DNA from: Coriobacteriaceae bacterium
GTDB taxonomy: Bacteria > Actinomycetota > Coriobacteriia > Coriobacteriales > Coriobacteriaceae
Assembly (NCBI GenBank): GCA_902362275.1
Contig: CABIWB010000001.1
Span: 137,396-201,395, forward strand
Direction: 5' to 3'
DNA length: 64,000 bases
The number at the start of each line of letters is the position of its first letter. The stretch's first letter is position 1. The notes beneath the pieces are model-generated. The model was not told the DNA's origin. It ran no database searches and saw only the letters and a list, made by a program, of their open reading frames with translations. Below are positions 45,593 through 53,674 of the stretch, piece after piece. The translations under genes and the position numbers were made by a program.

Positions 45593-45961
45593 ATGCCTAT
45601 ATCGGTACTCGACTCACGGCCGGTCCAGATGAATGTACGCATGGATCGCCAACTCAAAGAGGCTGGGGACGCCGTGCTGGCGCATATCGGCATGACGCCG
45701 TCACAAGCTGTGAGGGAGCTGTGGCAGTACTTGACCGAGAACGGTCATATGCCCGTCGCAAAAAAGAATGATGACGAAGTCCTGCCTGACGATATACGAT
45801 CGAAGGCGAGTTCGTCCCGCGTCTCGGAAGGGGCTGCGTTAATTTCGAAATTTTATGAGCGGTTCTCGATTCAGAGGCCGAGCCCCGATGAAGCCTTTGA
45901 TTACGACGAGTTATACGATCAAATGATGAGCGAGAGATTCAGCGATTGGATCGAATTATGA
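45593..45961 (+). CDS. RelB/DinJ family antitoxin
   Basis: A 122-residue protein with an N-terminal ribbon-helix-helix (VQMNVRMDRQLKEAGDAVLAHIGMTPSQAVRELW), as in RelB/DinJ antitoxins that bind DNA as dimers. The C-terminal half is acidic and likely wraps the toxin. It overlaps the PIN toxin gene by 4 nt (ATGA). The ATG at 45593 follows GAAGGAG. Antitoxins of this fold usually pair with RelE/YafQ toxins, so pairing with a PIN protein is slightly unusual. Confidence 0.82.
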   Translation: MPISVLDSRPVQMNVRMDRQLKEAGDAVLAHIGMTPSQAVRELWQYLTENGHMPVAKKNDDEVLPDDIRSKASSSRVSEGAALISKFYERFSIQRPSPDEAFDYDELYDQMMSERFSDWIEL

Positions 45962-46485
45962 GCGGCGTCGGAACGAAACGTGTGCTCAAGCTGTTGATCG
46001 ACACGAACGTCTGGCTAGATTACTTTCTCGCTCGTACGAATGCGACCAGGCCGATAGTCGAGCTCCTTTCTCGCGCGGCGGAAGCGGAGGATATCGTCCT
46101 CTTCTCGTCCTCCCTGTCTGTCAAAGACGTCTATTACATTCTGGGAAGGACGATGAAGGCCGACGCCCGCCGTGAGGGGGCTCTCACTCCAGAAGCCATC
46201 GCCGGTGCCGACGAGACAGCGTGGGCGTGTGTTCGCCTGATTCGGCAAAAGTCGATTATTGCCTCGGTCGGTGCAGACGAGGTCTTCGACTCCTTTGTGT
46301 TCAAGTATCATCACAACGACTTTGAGGACGACCTTATGCTGGGCGTTGCTAATCGCGTCGATGCCGATTACGTGGTGACCGAGGACAAAAACCTCATTAA
46401 ACATACCAATGGTGTATGCATAAACGTCGAACAGGCGTTGAGGTTGGTTAGAGAGACCAGCGATCCCTTCCCTCTGCCCGTTTAG
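45958..46485 (+). CDS. PIN-domain ribonuclease toxin
   Basis: A 175-residue PIN-domain protein, the probable toxin of a type II toxin-antitoxin pair. Metal-binding acids are visible in LLIDTNVWLDYF, in the middle (DFEDDLMLGVA) and in VVTEDKNL. PIN toxins cut specific RNAs. It starts at an ATG overlapping the antitoxin stop, so the two are translationally coupled. Codon use is slightly less GC-biased than in clpC next door, consistent with later acquisition. Confidence 0.85.
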   Translation: MSGVGTKRVLKLLIDTNVWLDYFLARTNATRPIVELLSRAAEAEDIVLFSSSLSVKDVYYILGRTMKADARREGALTPEAIAGADETAWACVRLIRQKSIIASVGADEVFDSFVFKYHHNDFEDDLMLGVANRVDADYVVTEDKNLIKHTNGVCINVEQALRLVRETSDPFPLPV

Positions 46486-46633
46486 CCTGCTGCATCTTGA
46501 TAAAGTGGCGTTTCCTCGCCGTTAGCCGATGATGCGAGGGCGCTCGGCGTTTTCGACTGGTTTATGCACGCAAAGTCTGGGAATATACAAGTCGCATGTC
46601 TTACTGTCTAACCAGTTGCGCCAAGGAGGCACC

Positions 46634-48091
46634 ATGGACTACAAGATTACCGGCTACGAGCCCGCCCAGCTGTTCCATTTCTTTGAGGAGGTCAGCGCGA
46701 TCCCCCGTGGGTCTGGCAAAGAGAAGGGCATCAGCGATTTCCTGGTTGCGTTTGCCAAGGAGCGCGGCCTCGATGTGTACCAGGACGAAGTCTACAACGT
46801 CATCATTCGCAAGCCTGCATCTGCCGGTGCCGAGAATGCCCCGACCGTGATGCTGCAGGGTCATATCGACATGGTGTGCGACAAGCTGGGCTCCGTTGAG
46901 CACGACTTTACGACCGATGGTATCGACCTGGTCGTCAAGGACGGCGTCCTTACCGCCAACGGCACCACGCTGGGTGCCGACAACGGCATCGCCGTCGCTT
47001 TGATGCTCACTGTTCTCAATGACGATTCGATCGTTCACCCCGCCCTCGAGTGCGTATTCACCACTGACGAGGAGACTGGCCTGGTCGGCGCCGAGACGCT
47101 CGACAAGTCCCAGATCAGCGCCCGCACCATGATTAACCTTGACTCCGAGGAAGAGGGCGTGGCAACCGTCAGCTGCGCCGGCGGCGTCGTCGTTACCTAC
47201 ACCTGCCCCATCGTGCGCGAGCACAAGACCGGTAGCACCCTCACGCTCGACATCTCTGGCCTGCTGGGTGGTCACTCCGGCTCCGACATCAACCTGGAGC
47301 GCGGCAACGGTAACCTCATCATGGCCCGCATCATCGACCGCCTGATGGTTGCCGGCGAGCCCGCCATCGTTAGCTTTAACGGCGGCACCAAGGACAACGC
47401 CATCAACCGTGAGTGCAAGGCCGTTCTGGTCTATGCCGATCACGCTGCCGCCGAGGCCGCGGCCCAGATCGCAAAGGGCATCATCGCCGACGTCACTACC
47501 GAGCTCGAGGTCTTCGACCCCGGCTTTACCTGCACCGTCGAGATTGCCGACGACGCCGAGGTCGAGGCTATGGACCAGAAGTCCGCGCTTGCCCTCATCC
47601 GCGCCCTGCGTCTTGCCCCTAACGGCGTGATTCGCCGCAACGTCGCTACCGACGGCTCCGTCGAGGTTTCCTCCAACATCGGTGTGGTTGCCACTTCTGA
47701 CGACGAGGTCAAGATCATGCTGTCCCCGCGCTCCTCGATCACCTCGCTGCAGAACGAGTTCAAGGACCGCCTGCAGACGTTGGCCGATGTCTTGGGCTTC
47801 GACGCCAAGTTTGAGTTCGAGTATCCCGGCTGGAGCTATGCCGAGCATTCGCCGGTCCGCGACGTCTTTGTCGAGAGCTATCGCGAGCTCTTTGGCTCCG
47901 AGCTGCGCATCGAGTCCATTCACGCCGGCCTTGAGTGTGGCCTGTTTGCCGAGGCCCTGCACGGCCTGGACGCCATCGCCGTGGGTCCGACGCTCTCCGA
48001 TGTCCACACCCCGGACGAGAGCATGGAACTTGCTTCTGCCGAGCGCTTCTACGAGCTGCTCATCGACGTCCTCAAGCGCCTCGCTGCGTAA
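46634..48091 (+). CDS. pepD: Aminoacyl-histidine dipeptidase (PepD)
   Basis: A 485-residue M20C dipeptidase that cleaves Xaa-His dipeptides. Metal-binding motifs are LQGHIDMVCDK, LGADNGIAVA, TTDEETGLVGAE and the later IHAGLECGLF. The internal lid domain GLLGGHSGSDINLERGNGN is typical. The ATG at 46634 is chosen because AAGGAGG lies 6 nt ahead; the frame is open a further 35 codons upstream without conservation. It is the last normal core gene before the accessory island. Confidence 0.94.
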   Translation: MDYKITGYEPAQLFHFFEEVSAIPRGSGKEKGISDFLVAFAKERGLDVYQDEVYNVIIRKPASAGAENAPTVMLQGHIDMVCDKLGSVEHDFTTDGIDLVVKDGVLTANGTTLGADNGIAVALMLTVLNDDSIVHPALECVFTTDEETGLVGAETLDKSQISARTMINLDSEEEGVATVSCAGGVVVTYTCPIVREHKTGSTLTLDISGLLGGHSGSDINLERGNGNLIMARIIDRLMVAGEPAIVSFNGGTKDNAINRECKAVLVYADHAAAEAAAQIAKGIIADVTTELEVFDPGFTCTVEIADDAEVEAMDQKSALALIRALRLAPNGVIRRNVATDGSVEVSSNIGVVATSDDEVKIMLSPRSSITSLQNEFKDRLQTLADVLGFDAKFEFEYPGWSYAEHSPVRDVFVESYRELFGSELRIESIHAGLECGLFAEALHGLDAIAVGPTLSDVHTPDESMELASAERFYELLIDVLKRLAA

Positions 48092-48232
48092 AGGTCGCAC
48101 GAGCAGCAGCCCGAGCCACGTGCTGGCGGATTGCAAATGATCCGAGAGGGGTACCCGAGCTTTAGCGACGGGCGCCCCTCTTCTTTTGAGAAATGGGATA
48201 TTGCCCGGCGTCTAACCCATATCACCCTTTAG

Positions 48233-48260
48233 TCAATTTGGGACGTGTCTCTATAGTATT
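48233..48260 (-). repeat. Family A repeat at the left island edge
   Basis: Contains aatttgggacgtgtctct (48235-48252). The identical 18 bp occurs in reverse orientation at 55810-55827, and the two enclose the accessory region. Confidence 0.65.
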
Positions 48261-48274
48261 GTCAACTCTCCCGG

Positions 48275-48385
48275 GACGAGCCCGCCTTCCTCGAGTCGCT
48301 CGGGAGGCTTGGCGTTGCAGAGACGGCGAGGCCGGACGGGGATTACCTCTTCGTGATGGAGGGGAACCCCGGCGCTGGAGGGTGA
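48275..48385 (+). pseudogene. Short protein-gene fragment, identity unknown
   Basis: A high-GC frame reads DEPAFLESLGRLGVAETARP, then DGDYLFVMEGNPGAGG, and stops. Codon use looks coding, but there is no start or ribosome site and no family was recognised. It is probably the tail of a lost gene. Confidence 0.35.
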
Positions 48386-48597
48386 CGGGGAAGCGCCTCG
48401 GGTGAAGCTACACAAGGGGGCCTGTCCACGAAATCCACGCGCGGGAAGTCAATAAATTTACCGTTCAAAAAGGGGCAATGTAGGAAAGGGCCAAGCCGAC
48501 TATTGAAATGACGATAAAGACAAGGCATCCTGATCTATCTCGGAATATAGATAGGACAAAACGTATCATCTATATCGCTTCTATGAAACCCGATGCA

Positions 48598-48642
48598 AGT
48601 TCTTCTCAATCTCGAAATAGATTGAAGGCATTGAGAAGAACT
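48598..48642. repeat. Stacked hairpin in the island
   Basis: Arms agttcttctcaat (48598-48610) and attgagaagaact (48630-48642) are perfect, with an inner aatct/agatt stem. It is followed by TTATACT. Confidence 0.55.
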
Positions 48643-48772
48643 TTATACTACAAAAATCGTAGGTCTGCCACCTAGACAGAAGAAGTGATTTTGTATGCGG
48701 AATCTTGCATTTTGAAAACCGGTGCCAACTATGAGGTGTGAGTCGGGCTCGGTAAAGCGCGGGGGAAATGAG

Positions 48773-48810
48773 ATAGGCTGCGCGTCATCAGAGAGTGGCG
48801 CGCAGCCTAT
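48773..48810 (-). terminator. Probable terminator of the RiPP-like operon
   Basis: Perfect 12-bp arms ataggctgcgcg and cgcgcagcctat, located 27 nt after the methyltransferase stop on the reverse strand. The T run is weak. Confidence 0.55.
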
Positions 48811-48836
48811 TGACCTGCTTTCGTATGACGGATGCT

Positions 48837-49979
48837 TTAGAGGATCCAGGGGCCAAGTGGGTTGCCATCTGCGGAGCAGTCTTGAATCGTTAGGATGGGA
48901 TTTTGAAAGGGCTGTCTCTCCCTCCACGCCTTCAAGTGATAGGTGCAGACGCGGTCGTAGTGGATTTTTTTGTATGCGCGCGATATCTCTTTTACAGCCT
49001 CCTCTTTGCTGGAATATTTTCCTGGAGCATGTGCAACAGATGTGCATGCGATACCGTCGATCCAGCCAGATTGGGGTCCGAGGTTAAAGCTCGAGATTAT
49101 TGTCAAGACACCATTGAGGCCAGCTTGCAACAAATCGTTCTGTATTCGTTCAAATGCTGATTGATTGTTGGTTCCAAGGCCAATCATTCCAATTGCAGAG
49201 AGATATCTGCTATCAGTGAGTTTATCTCCTGCACCTCGAATAACCTTGCTTGTGATGTTGAGGCCATCTGGGCCGCCATCGCCAACGAAGGGGTATGGTA
49301 CGTCTTCTGGGATTGGGAGCAAAGGAGGATTCACCGTAATGAGTTCATAGCTGCAAGAGCTTTCGATATTGTTTAGTGCGTTGTAGAGACTTCCGGTTAG
49401 AATAGTTAAATCTTCGCTAATACCATTGACCAGTGCGTTTAGTTGGCAGATTTCTGAGGCGATTGGATTGATATCTATCGCCGTGACGTGCATTCCAGAT
49501 TTTGCCAGTATGAGTGCCTGGATGCCTGGTCCAGAGCAGAGGTCTAAGGCATTCTTTCCGGGGGATGGGCTTAGCCGACGAGCGAGCCCAATTGAATCAG
49601 AGCCAAAATATAGTAAAGGCGAGGGTGATGGCGCATCGGCAAAAAGCCAGATGCCATGATATCGGATTAGAGATAAACCGGAAAGGGAGGCATTGCCATT
49701 GTGCTCGCTTAGCAGCCCGAGTGAGGCTATGGTTTCAACAGTGCCTTTCAGCAGACTTCTTTTTGCCACTTCTGAATCGAGATCAATCTCTCCACCTAGC
49801 ATCAGGAAGGAGACGAGCTCTTGATGCTCCCTGTCAAGTTGATCCCAGATGCGATGCGCGCATTCAAAAGGATCGATAGATATGTCAAGTGTGTCTAAAA
49901 AATCTGTTACTCCAAGAGTGTCCAATCTACGGAGTGGATTACTCGAGAGCGAATTTAAAGAGGGTAGCACTTCAATCAT
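48837..49979 (-). CDS. Class I SAM-dependent methyltransferase with NPP motif (putative RiPP amide N-methyltransferase)
   Basis: A 380-residue protein. The N-terminal 125 residues are a helical domain, and the catalytic domain has motif I LDLCSGPGIQAL (about 146-157), the acidic AIDIN and motif IV NPPLLP (about 217-222). N-P-P-x motifs occur in enzymes that methylate amide or ring nitrogen, such as HemK/PrmC on glutamine. The ATG at 49979 overlaps the radical SAM gene end by 8 nt, so the two are coupled. Given the Asn-rich protein two genes upstream, methylation of Asn side-chain amides is a testable inference, not an established role. Confidence 0.72.
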   Translation of the reverse strand: MIEVLPSLNSLSSNPLRRLDTLGVTDFLDTLDISIDPFECAHRIWDQLDREHQELVSFLMLGGEIDLDSEVAKRSLLKGTVETIASLGLLSEHNGNASLSGLSLIRYHGIWLFADAPSPSPLLYFGSDSIGLARRLSPSPGKNALDLCSGPGIQALILAKSGMHVTAIDINPIASEICQLNALVNGISEDLTILTGSLYNALNNIESSCSYELITVNPPLLPIPEDVPYPFVGDGGPDGLNITSKVIRGAGDKLTDSRYLSAIGMIGLGTNNQSAFERIQNDLLQAGLNGVLTIISSFNLGPQSGWIDGIACTSVAHAPGKYSSKEEAVKEISRAYKKIHYDRVCTYHLKAWRERQPFQNPILTIQDCSADGNPLGPWIL

Positions 49980-51051
49980 GTATATCAGACCCATTTCCGA
50001 TAAAGGTAGTCTCGAATTTAGTCTCGACAATCAAGTCGGCTGCCAGTTTAGGAGCTAGCTTTGCAAGACAGGTCTGTGCCTCTTTCGAGAGGGCGATGTC
50101 TTCGCAAATCTCGCATTGAGAGAGGTAGCTTGAGCGCCCAAATGAAGAAAGGCCTCCGCTCGTGCGCAAGTGCTTCAGAAGTCCTCCTGGTCCTATGTAT
50201 TGTATGTAGTTAAGTAGGAGCAGCTGCAGTTCATTAATGTCATCCGTCAGATTGATTTTGCCAAGATCGAAAAGCCAAGTTCCCTCTGCATTTATTCCGC
50301 AGCAGGGTGCAAGATGGCAGTTTGGGGAAATAACGAAGTCTTGGCCGCAGTCGGAACAGTGTGACGCTAAGAGACGTGTCTGCGGTCGCGCATTTTGGTT
50401 GAGACTGAGATTTCGTGCGCGCCCAATTCGCGTGATGCCTGAATCCGTGATGAAGCGGGCTGGCGCGCGGGGAGGCTGGGTATTATCGTCGAACTGATGC
50501 AGGAGTGGAATGTCTTCATTAAGGTACTTGCACAGGTATGCCGGGCTGATTGTACTGTTGTTATCTCTGCAGACCGCAATGCCGAGAGTTTGAAAGCCCA
50601 TTGTTTTTGCTGAGTTCCAAAGGTTGCGCACATTCTCGAGGGGTATATATTCCGCATGAAAGTCGTCGCAGCTGATATTGATTTCGTCAAGGCCACATGA
50701 CTTCAATTCGTTGAGGAACGCTTCTGCGTCTCTTTCGCTTTTTGCCCACCACGCATTCGTTACAATTCGAGTAAAGAGTCCTAAAGAATTCGCATATGCG
50801 ATGGCCTCGAGAAGGTCATCGCCAAGAAGGGTGCATTCTCCGCCCGTAAACACAACAACACCACTTCCGACGCATACTTCGGCGAAGCTATCGATGAATT
50901 GCCGCATTTGGGGAAGAGTAAGCCTGTCACTGTTGTTCGGAGTGCAGCTCATCAGACAATGATCACACACAGCGCCACATTTATATGTTGTTATAAATGT
51001 CAGCATTCGAGGTCTGCGGAACAGCACGTGCTGCGAGCTTTCGGAAATCAT
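49972..51051 (-). CDS. Radical SAM enzyme with C-terminal cysteine clusters (putative RiPP maturase)
   Basis: A 359-residue radical SAM protein. The 4Fe-4S motif is Cys25-x3-Cys29-x2-Cys32 (YKCGAVCDHC), followed by the SAM-binding GGE at 70-72 (FTGGECTLLG). The C-terminal part has further Cys groups, CSDCGQDF...NCHLAPCC and CEICED, compatible with a SPASM-like auxiliary cluster. Its start overlaps the stop of the upstream putative precursor (ATGA), and its end overlaps the methyltransferase start. Possible reactions are epimerisation or cross-linking of the precursor; sequence alone does not decide. Confidence 0.82.
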   Translation of the reverse strand: MISESSQHVLFRRPRMLTFITTYKCGAVCDHCLMSCTPNNSDRLTLPQMRQFIDSFAEVCVGSGVVVFTGGECTLLGDDLLEAIAYANSLGLFTRIVTNAWWAKSERDAEAFLNELKSCGLDEINISCDDFHAEYIPLENVRNLWNSAKTMGFQTLGIAVCRDNNSTISPAYLCKYLNEDIPLLHQFDDNTQPPRAPARFITDSGITRIGRARNLSLNQNARPQTRLLASHCSDCGQDFVISPNCHLAPCCGINAEGTWLFDLGKINLTDDINELQLLLLNYIQYIGPGGLLKHLRTSGGLSSFGRSSYLSQCEICEDIALSKEAQTCLAKLAPKLAADLIVETKFETTFIGNGSDIHD

Positions 51052-51632
51052 GCCGCGAGCAAACGGGCGTCGGTGATTACCAAGGTGCCTTCGTTCTCGG
51101 AGTAAGTAACTTCGAATTCGACGGAGCGATAAGACCCGCGGGCGACCCCATTGGAAGCCCCTTCGGGGTTGATGGTATTGGAGCTGGAATTCTTGATTGC
51201 TGTTTTAAGCACGGCTGCTTGCCTCGCTGCACTCAAGCCCTCTTGATCAAATTTCCTGAAAACAGAAGTTTGTTTGTACGATTCCGATAGTTCAACAACA
51301 TCAGGTTTGTTCATAAAAATAGCTGATCCATAGCCCATTGTGTTGACGTCGTACTTAAGGTTGGCGTTGTATTGAGCATTCGCGTTTGCGTTTGCCATTC
51401 CGTTTGCGTTCAGAATGATGTTTGCGTTCGTTACTGCGTTTGCATTAAGTACAACGTTTACGAGAGGTATCGTTTGCGGCTCAGCTTCGGTGTCCTCGTC
51501 ATAATATGCAAGTTGGATACGACGATATACTGCGCGTGCAACGGTGACACGCGCCTCCTTTTCGGTTGACTCCACCAGTTCGTACAGAGACTTTTCGATT
51601 TCCCGCTTTAATTTGGAGGTCTGTAATTCCAT
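51048..51632 (-). CDS. Putative RiPP precursor with Asn repeat (N-x5-N), core-bearing frame
   Basis: This frame is open from 51716; the part from the ATG at 51632 (194 residues) looks coding. A charged helix leads to a 38-residue region, 51351-51458. In the frame counted from 51716, Asn occupies residues 87, 93, 99, 105, 111 and 117 (every sixth) and also 91, 97, 103 and 109. Every Asn in the region is at an odd position, alternating with Ala, Val, Ile or Leu. About 100 residues follow, ending at an ATGA overlap with the radical SAM gene. The ATG lacks a ribosome site, so it may be read by frameshift from the upstream overlapping frame (51499-51771). Alternatively it is a structural repeat protein. 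Confidence 0.6.
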   Translation of the reverse strand: MELQTSKLKREIEKSLYELVESTEKEARVTVARAVYRRIQLAYYDEDTEAEPQTIPLVNVVLNANAVTNANIILNANGMANANANAQYNANLKYDVNTMGYGSAIFMNKPDVVELSESYKQTSVFRKFDQEGLSAARQAAVLKTAIKNSSSNTINPEGASNGVARGSYRSVEFEVTYSENEGTLVITDARLLAA

Positions 51633-51771
51633 ATTTCTGGAATACGGCACGAGGCTGAGCTTCGAAATCGCGTCTTGCGTCGGTAGATTGTTCCGCGTCC
51701 GCGACCAGTTTTTCAAGGGTGCTAAGCTGGGACTGTATTGAGAGTTCGTTTAGGTGGTTCACATTGTCCAT
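51499..51771 (-). CDS. Leader-like overlapping frame of the putative precursor
   Basis: From the ATG at 51771 this frame reads 90 residues. The first 50 (helical, ending DFEAQPRAVFQKYGI) look like the leader of nitrile-hydratase-like or Nif11-like RiPP precursors, where an F-x-A-x-P-x-A-V-x-x-x-x-G-I stretch is common. After that the overlapping +1 frame looks more coding. Either this is one gene with a +1 frameshift near 51630 (mutation or programmed), or a separate short peptide ending in GGACHRC...PTCIL, which itself has three Cys. A GGTGG ribosome site precedes the ATG. Confidence 0.5.
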   Translation of the reverse strand: MDNVNHLNELSIQSQLSTLEKLVADAEQSTDARRDFEAQPRAVFQKYGITDLQIKAGNRKVSVRTGGVNRKGGACHRCTRSISSYPTCIL

Positions 51772-51786
51772 AGCGGTGACCACCAA

Positions 51787-51935
51787 TGTTGAATAGCTGT
51801 CTTGAAAGACTGTGTCACGCTAGTGTCGGTATCGATTTGATACTACGAACAAATTAGAACTAAATGGATATAGTTTCCATACTAATTAAAACAAATTTGC
51901 CTTCAAGTTTTTATTTAAACTTGATTTAAGGCGGA
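51787..51935. promoter_or_regulatory. AT-rich divergent promoter region of the RiPP-like locus
   Basis: This 150-nt AT-rich gap lies between the reverse operon and the forward SdpI-like gene. It holds inverted repeats gtatc-gattt-gatac (about 51830-51845) and caagttt-ttattt-aaacttg (about 51903-51922), which could be operator sites. No specific regulator was recognised. Confidence 0.4.
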
Positions 51936-52595
51936 GTGGAATGTGAGCGCGCAAGGAGATGCGGAATCGATGAGAGCCTCAAAAAAACTACTGCAGTGTT
52001 ATCATCTTTCATTCTCTCTATTCTTCCATTTCTGATTCTATGGGCGGCTTGGTCAGTCCTCCCTGATACAATTCCCGCTCATTGGAGTGGGGGTGTGGTT
52101 GATCGATGGGGTAATAAGCTTGAATTGCTGGTTGTTCCGCTGTTTTCTCTGATTGGTTCTATTGCAATTTCTGTGTACCTTATTGTTTCCACGCGGCGAA
52201 GAGAGTTCGCGGATTTCTCTGTTCGAATGCGACGGGACTTTGTTGCGTGCTATATTTCTAGTCTTCTTTTATCGACAACCTGCTCAGTGATAATTGCCGT
52301 TTGGGTTCAGTTGATTCTTACGCAAAGCGCTGCGGTTGATGGGGGGCTTGGACTATCGATCCTGTATTCCCTTCCCGGGCTATATGTGATCTTGTGCGCT
52401 TTGCCGCCTTTTTATGCGAGCGGCGAGAGCAAAAAGGCAGAGCGCCTGATAACAGTTCTTATTGGCGGCGCGGAGATTGTTCTTTGTGGAATAGTGCTTG
52501 AAGGTTCGGCTGCCTCTTATGCGATGATTGGACTGATGATTCTGTTCTGTGCGTTTGAGATTGTGTCACAGGTAAGGGATAGCCGGTCCTTATGA
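51936..52595 (+). CDS. SdpI/DUF1648-like membrane protein (candidate immunity protein), frameshifted near the start
   Basis: The open frame from a GTG at 51936 gives 219 residues with six or so membrane helices. SVLPDTIPAHWSGGVVDRWGNKLELL is the DUF1648/SdpI signature, a family that includes the Bacillus SdpI immunity protein. The natural N-terminus is probably the ATG at 51970 (MRASKK...), preceded by AAGGAG. In the present sequence that ATG is out of frame because the A tract at 51981-51987 has seven rather than eight A. It could be rescued by -1 slippage at A-AAA-AAA. It is divergent from the RiPP-like operon, which suggests self-protection or signalling. Confidence 0.62.
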   Translation: MECERARRCGIDESLKKTTAVLSSFILSILPFLILWAAWSVLPDTIPAHWSGGVVDRWGNKLELLVVPLFSLIGSIAISVYLIVSTRRREFADFSVRMRRDFVACYISSLLLSTTCSVIIAVWVQLILTQSAAVDGGLGLSILYSLPGLYVILCALPPFYASGESKKAERLITVLIGGAEIVLCGIVLEGSAASYAMIGLMILFCAFEIVSQVRDSRSL

Positions 52596-53095
52596 GTTGA
52601 ATTACGCGCGTGCGGATATAAAGGTTGGCATGTTAAGCTGGTCGTTTTCTCGTTCTGGGACATTTGCAGTAGGATGAGTGGGACTAGGCGCGCTGCGGTG
52701 TGATGGTGACGGTTGAGACTTGTATCGCTGCAAATCCGTTGATGCACATTTTGCTATTGGGCTTGAAGGTGGGACCGACAGGCCTTTGTTTGGGATGTTC
52801 TGGTCGTCCAACGCGTGTTGCACGGCTGTATATTGTTACGCTCGTTCGGCGCTCCGTTGGAGCATTTCCGGGTTTGTCGGCATCATGACTTGGCCAAGTG
52901 ACACGCTTGCCGGGACGGTTGTAACGCCGCGCCGGTTCCGTGTGCTCCTTCGTTGTTGGCCTGTCCAGCCGGGGGCGGATTCGGCCTCATGTTGTGGCGC
53001 ACGGCCTTCAGGGGCTTCCCCTGGCGAGTTATGTTCGTCCGTATGGGTAAGGGTCGGGTTGAGCTGACAATCCCGTGTCGGAAGGGGCTTGCACC
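52596..53095. other. Intergenic region, no supported gene
   Basis: About 500 nt with several overlapping open frames on both strands, but none has convincing start signals or family features. GC content rises again here relative to the preceding segment. Confidence 0.5.
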
Positions 53096-53674
53096 ATGCG
53101 CGCGATGACAGAGATTGAGTGGCTGGACGGCCGTGTGACGAAGGTGCCGGAGCTCGCCCTGGGCGATGCGCTCGGCGAGAGCGTCTAGGCGGAGCTCGAT
53201 TTCGGGTTCGACGATGTGTTGGAGGGCCTTTGGGTCGAGGTGCGCCATCATGAGCCGGATGAGGACTCGGACGGCGACCCGCGCGGGAGGGGCTGCGCAC
53301 TGTACGCGGACTGCCGGTACAGCCTGGTCGAACCGTCGGACCTCGACCGTGTCTTCTGCATCCTTTACGAGGGGCAGCCGAGGGTCTGCCGCGTCGCGGG
53401 GGAGCTCGTGAACCTTTCGCGGGCCTGCGCGTTGTCCTGCCTCATGCTCGGATCTCCCTACCCGCCAGGCGCCCTCGAGGCCCTGGCCGCGTGCGCTCGA
53501 TACCTCTGCGGTCCGGCTTTCACATCCGACCTCGCCGCCCGCGCCCGCGTCGCGGGGGAGCTAGGGGTCCCCGTGTCGGCGGTGAACGCGGCCGCTGCGT
53601 GGGAATTCGGGATGGGGGCGGGTTCCGAAACGCCTGTGGAGGGGAGAACCCCGTTGGGCGGGGGCTATTCGTGA
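53096..53674 (+). pseudogene. Gene of unknown function interrupted by an in-frame TAG
   Basis: A 192-codon frame from the ATG at 53096 (MRAMTEIEWLDGRVTKVPEL) continues in phase to 53674, apart from one TAG at 53186-53188, codon 31. Both sides have high-GC coding character, with third positions mostly G or C. After the stop it reads AELDFGFDDVLEGLWVEVR, then a Cys-containing middle. No family was recognised. It is most simply a recently inactivated gene; sequencing error or readthrough are alternatives. No clear ribosome site precedes it. Confidence 0.5.

Larger units (their letters stand above)
48092..48836. other. Gene-poor left edge of the accessory island
   Basis: About 745 nt between pepD and the methyltransferase gene. 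It holds a repeat (48233), a short gene fragment (48275-48385) and two hairpins (48598-48642, 48773-48810). No complete gene was recognised. Base composition becomes AT-rich from about 48430. Confidence 0.6.

Noticed and set aside
52720..53067. Open frame of 115 codons on the forward strand
   Set aside because: No ribosome site, low-quality residue pattern, and no family resemblance.
52883..53251. Reverse open frame of 122 codons
   Set aside because: It is largely antisense to the better-supported forward frame at 53096-53674 and has an arginine/proline-rich shadow-like composition.
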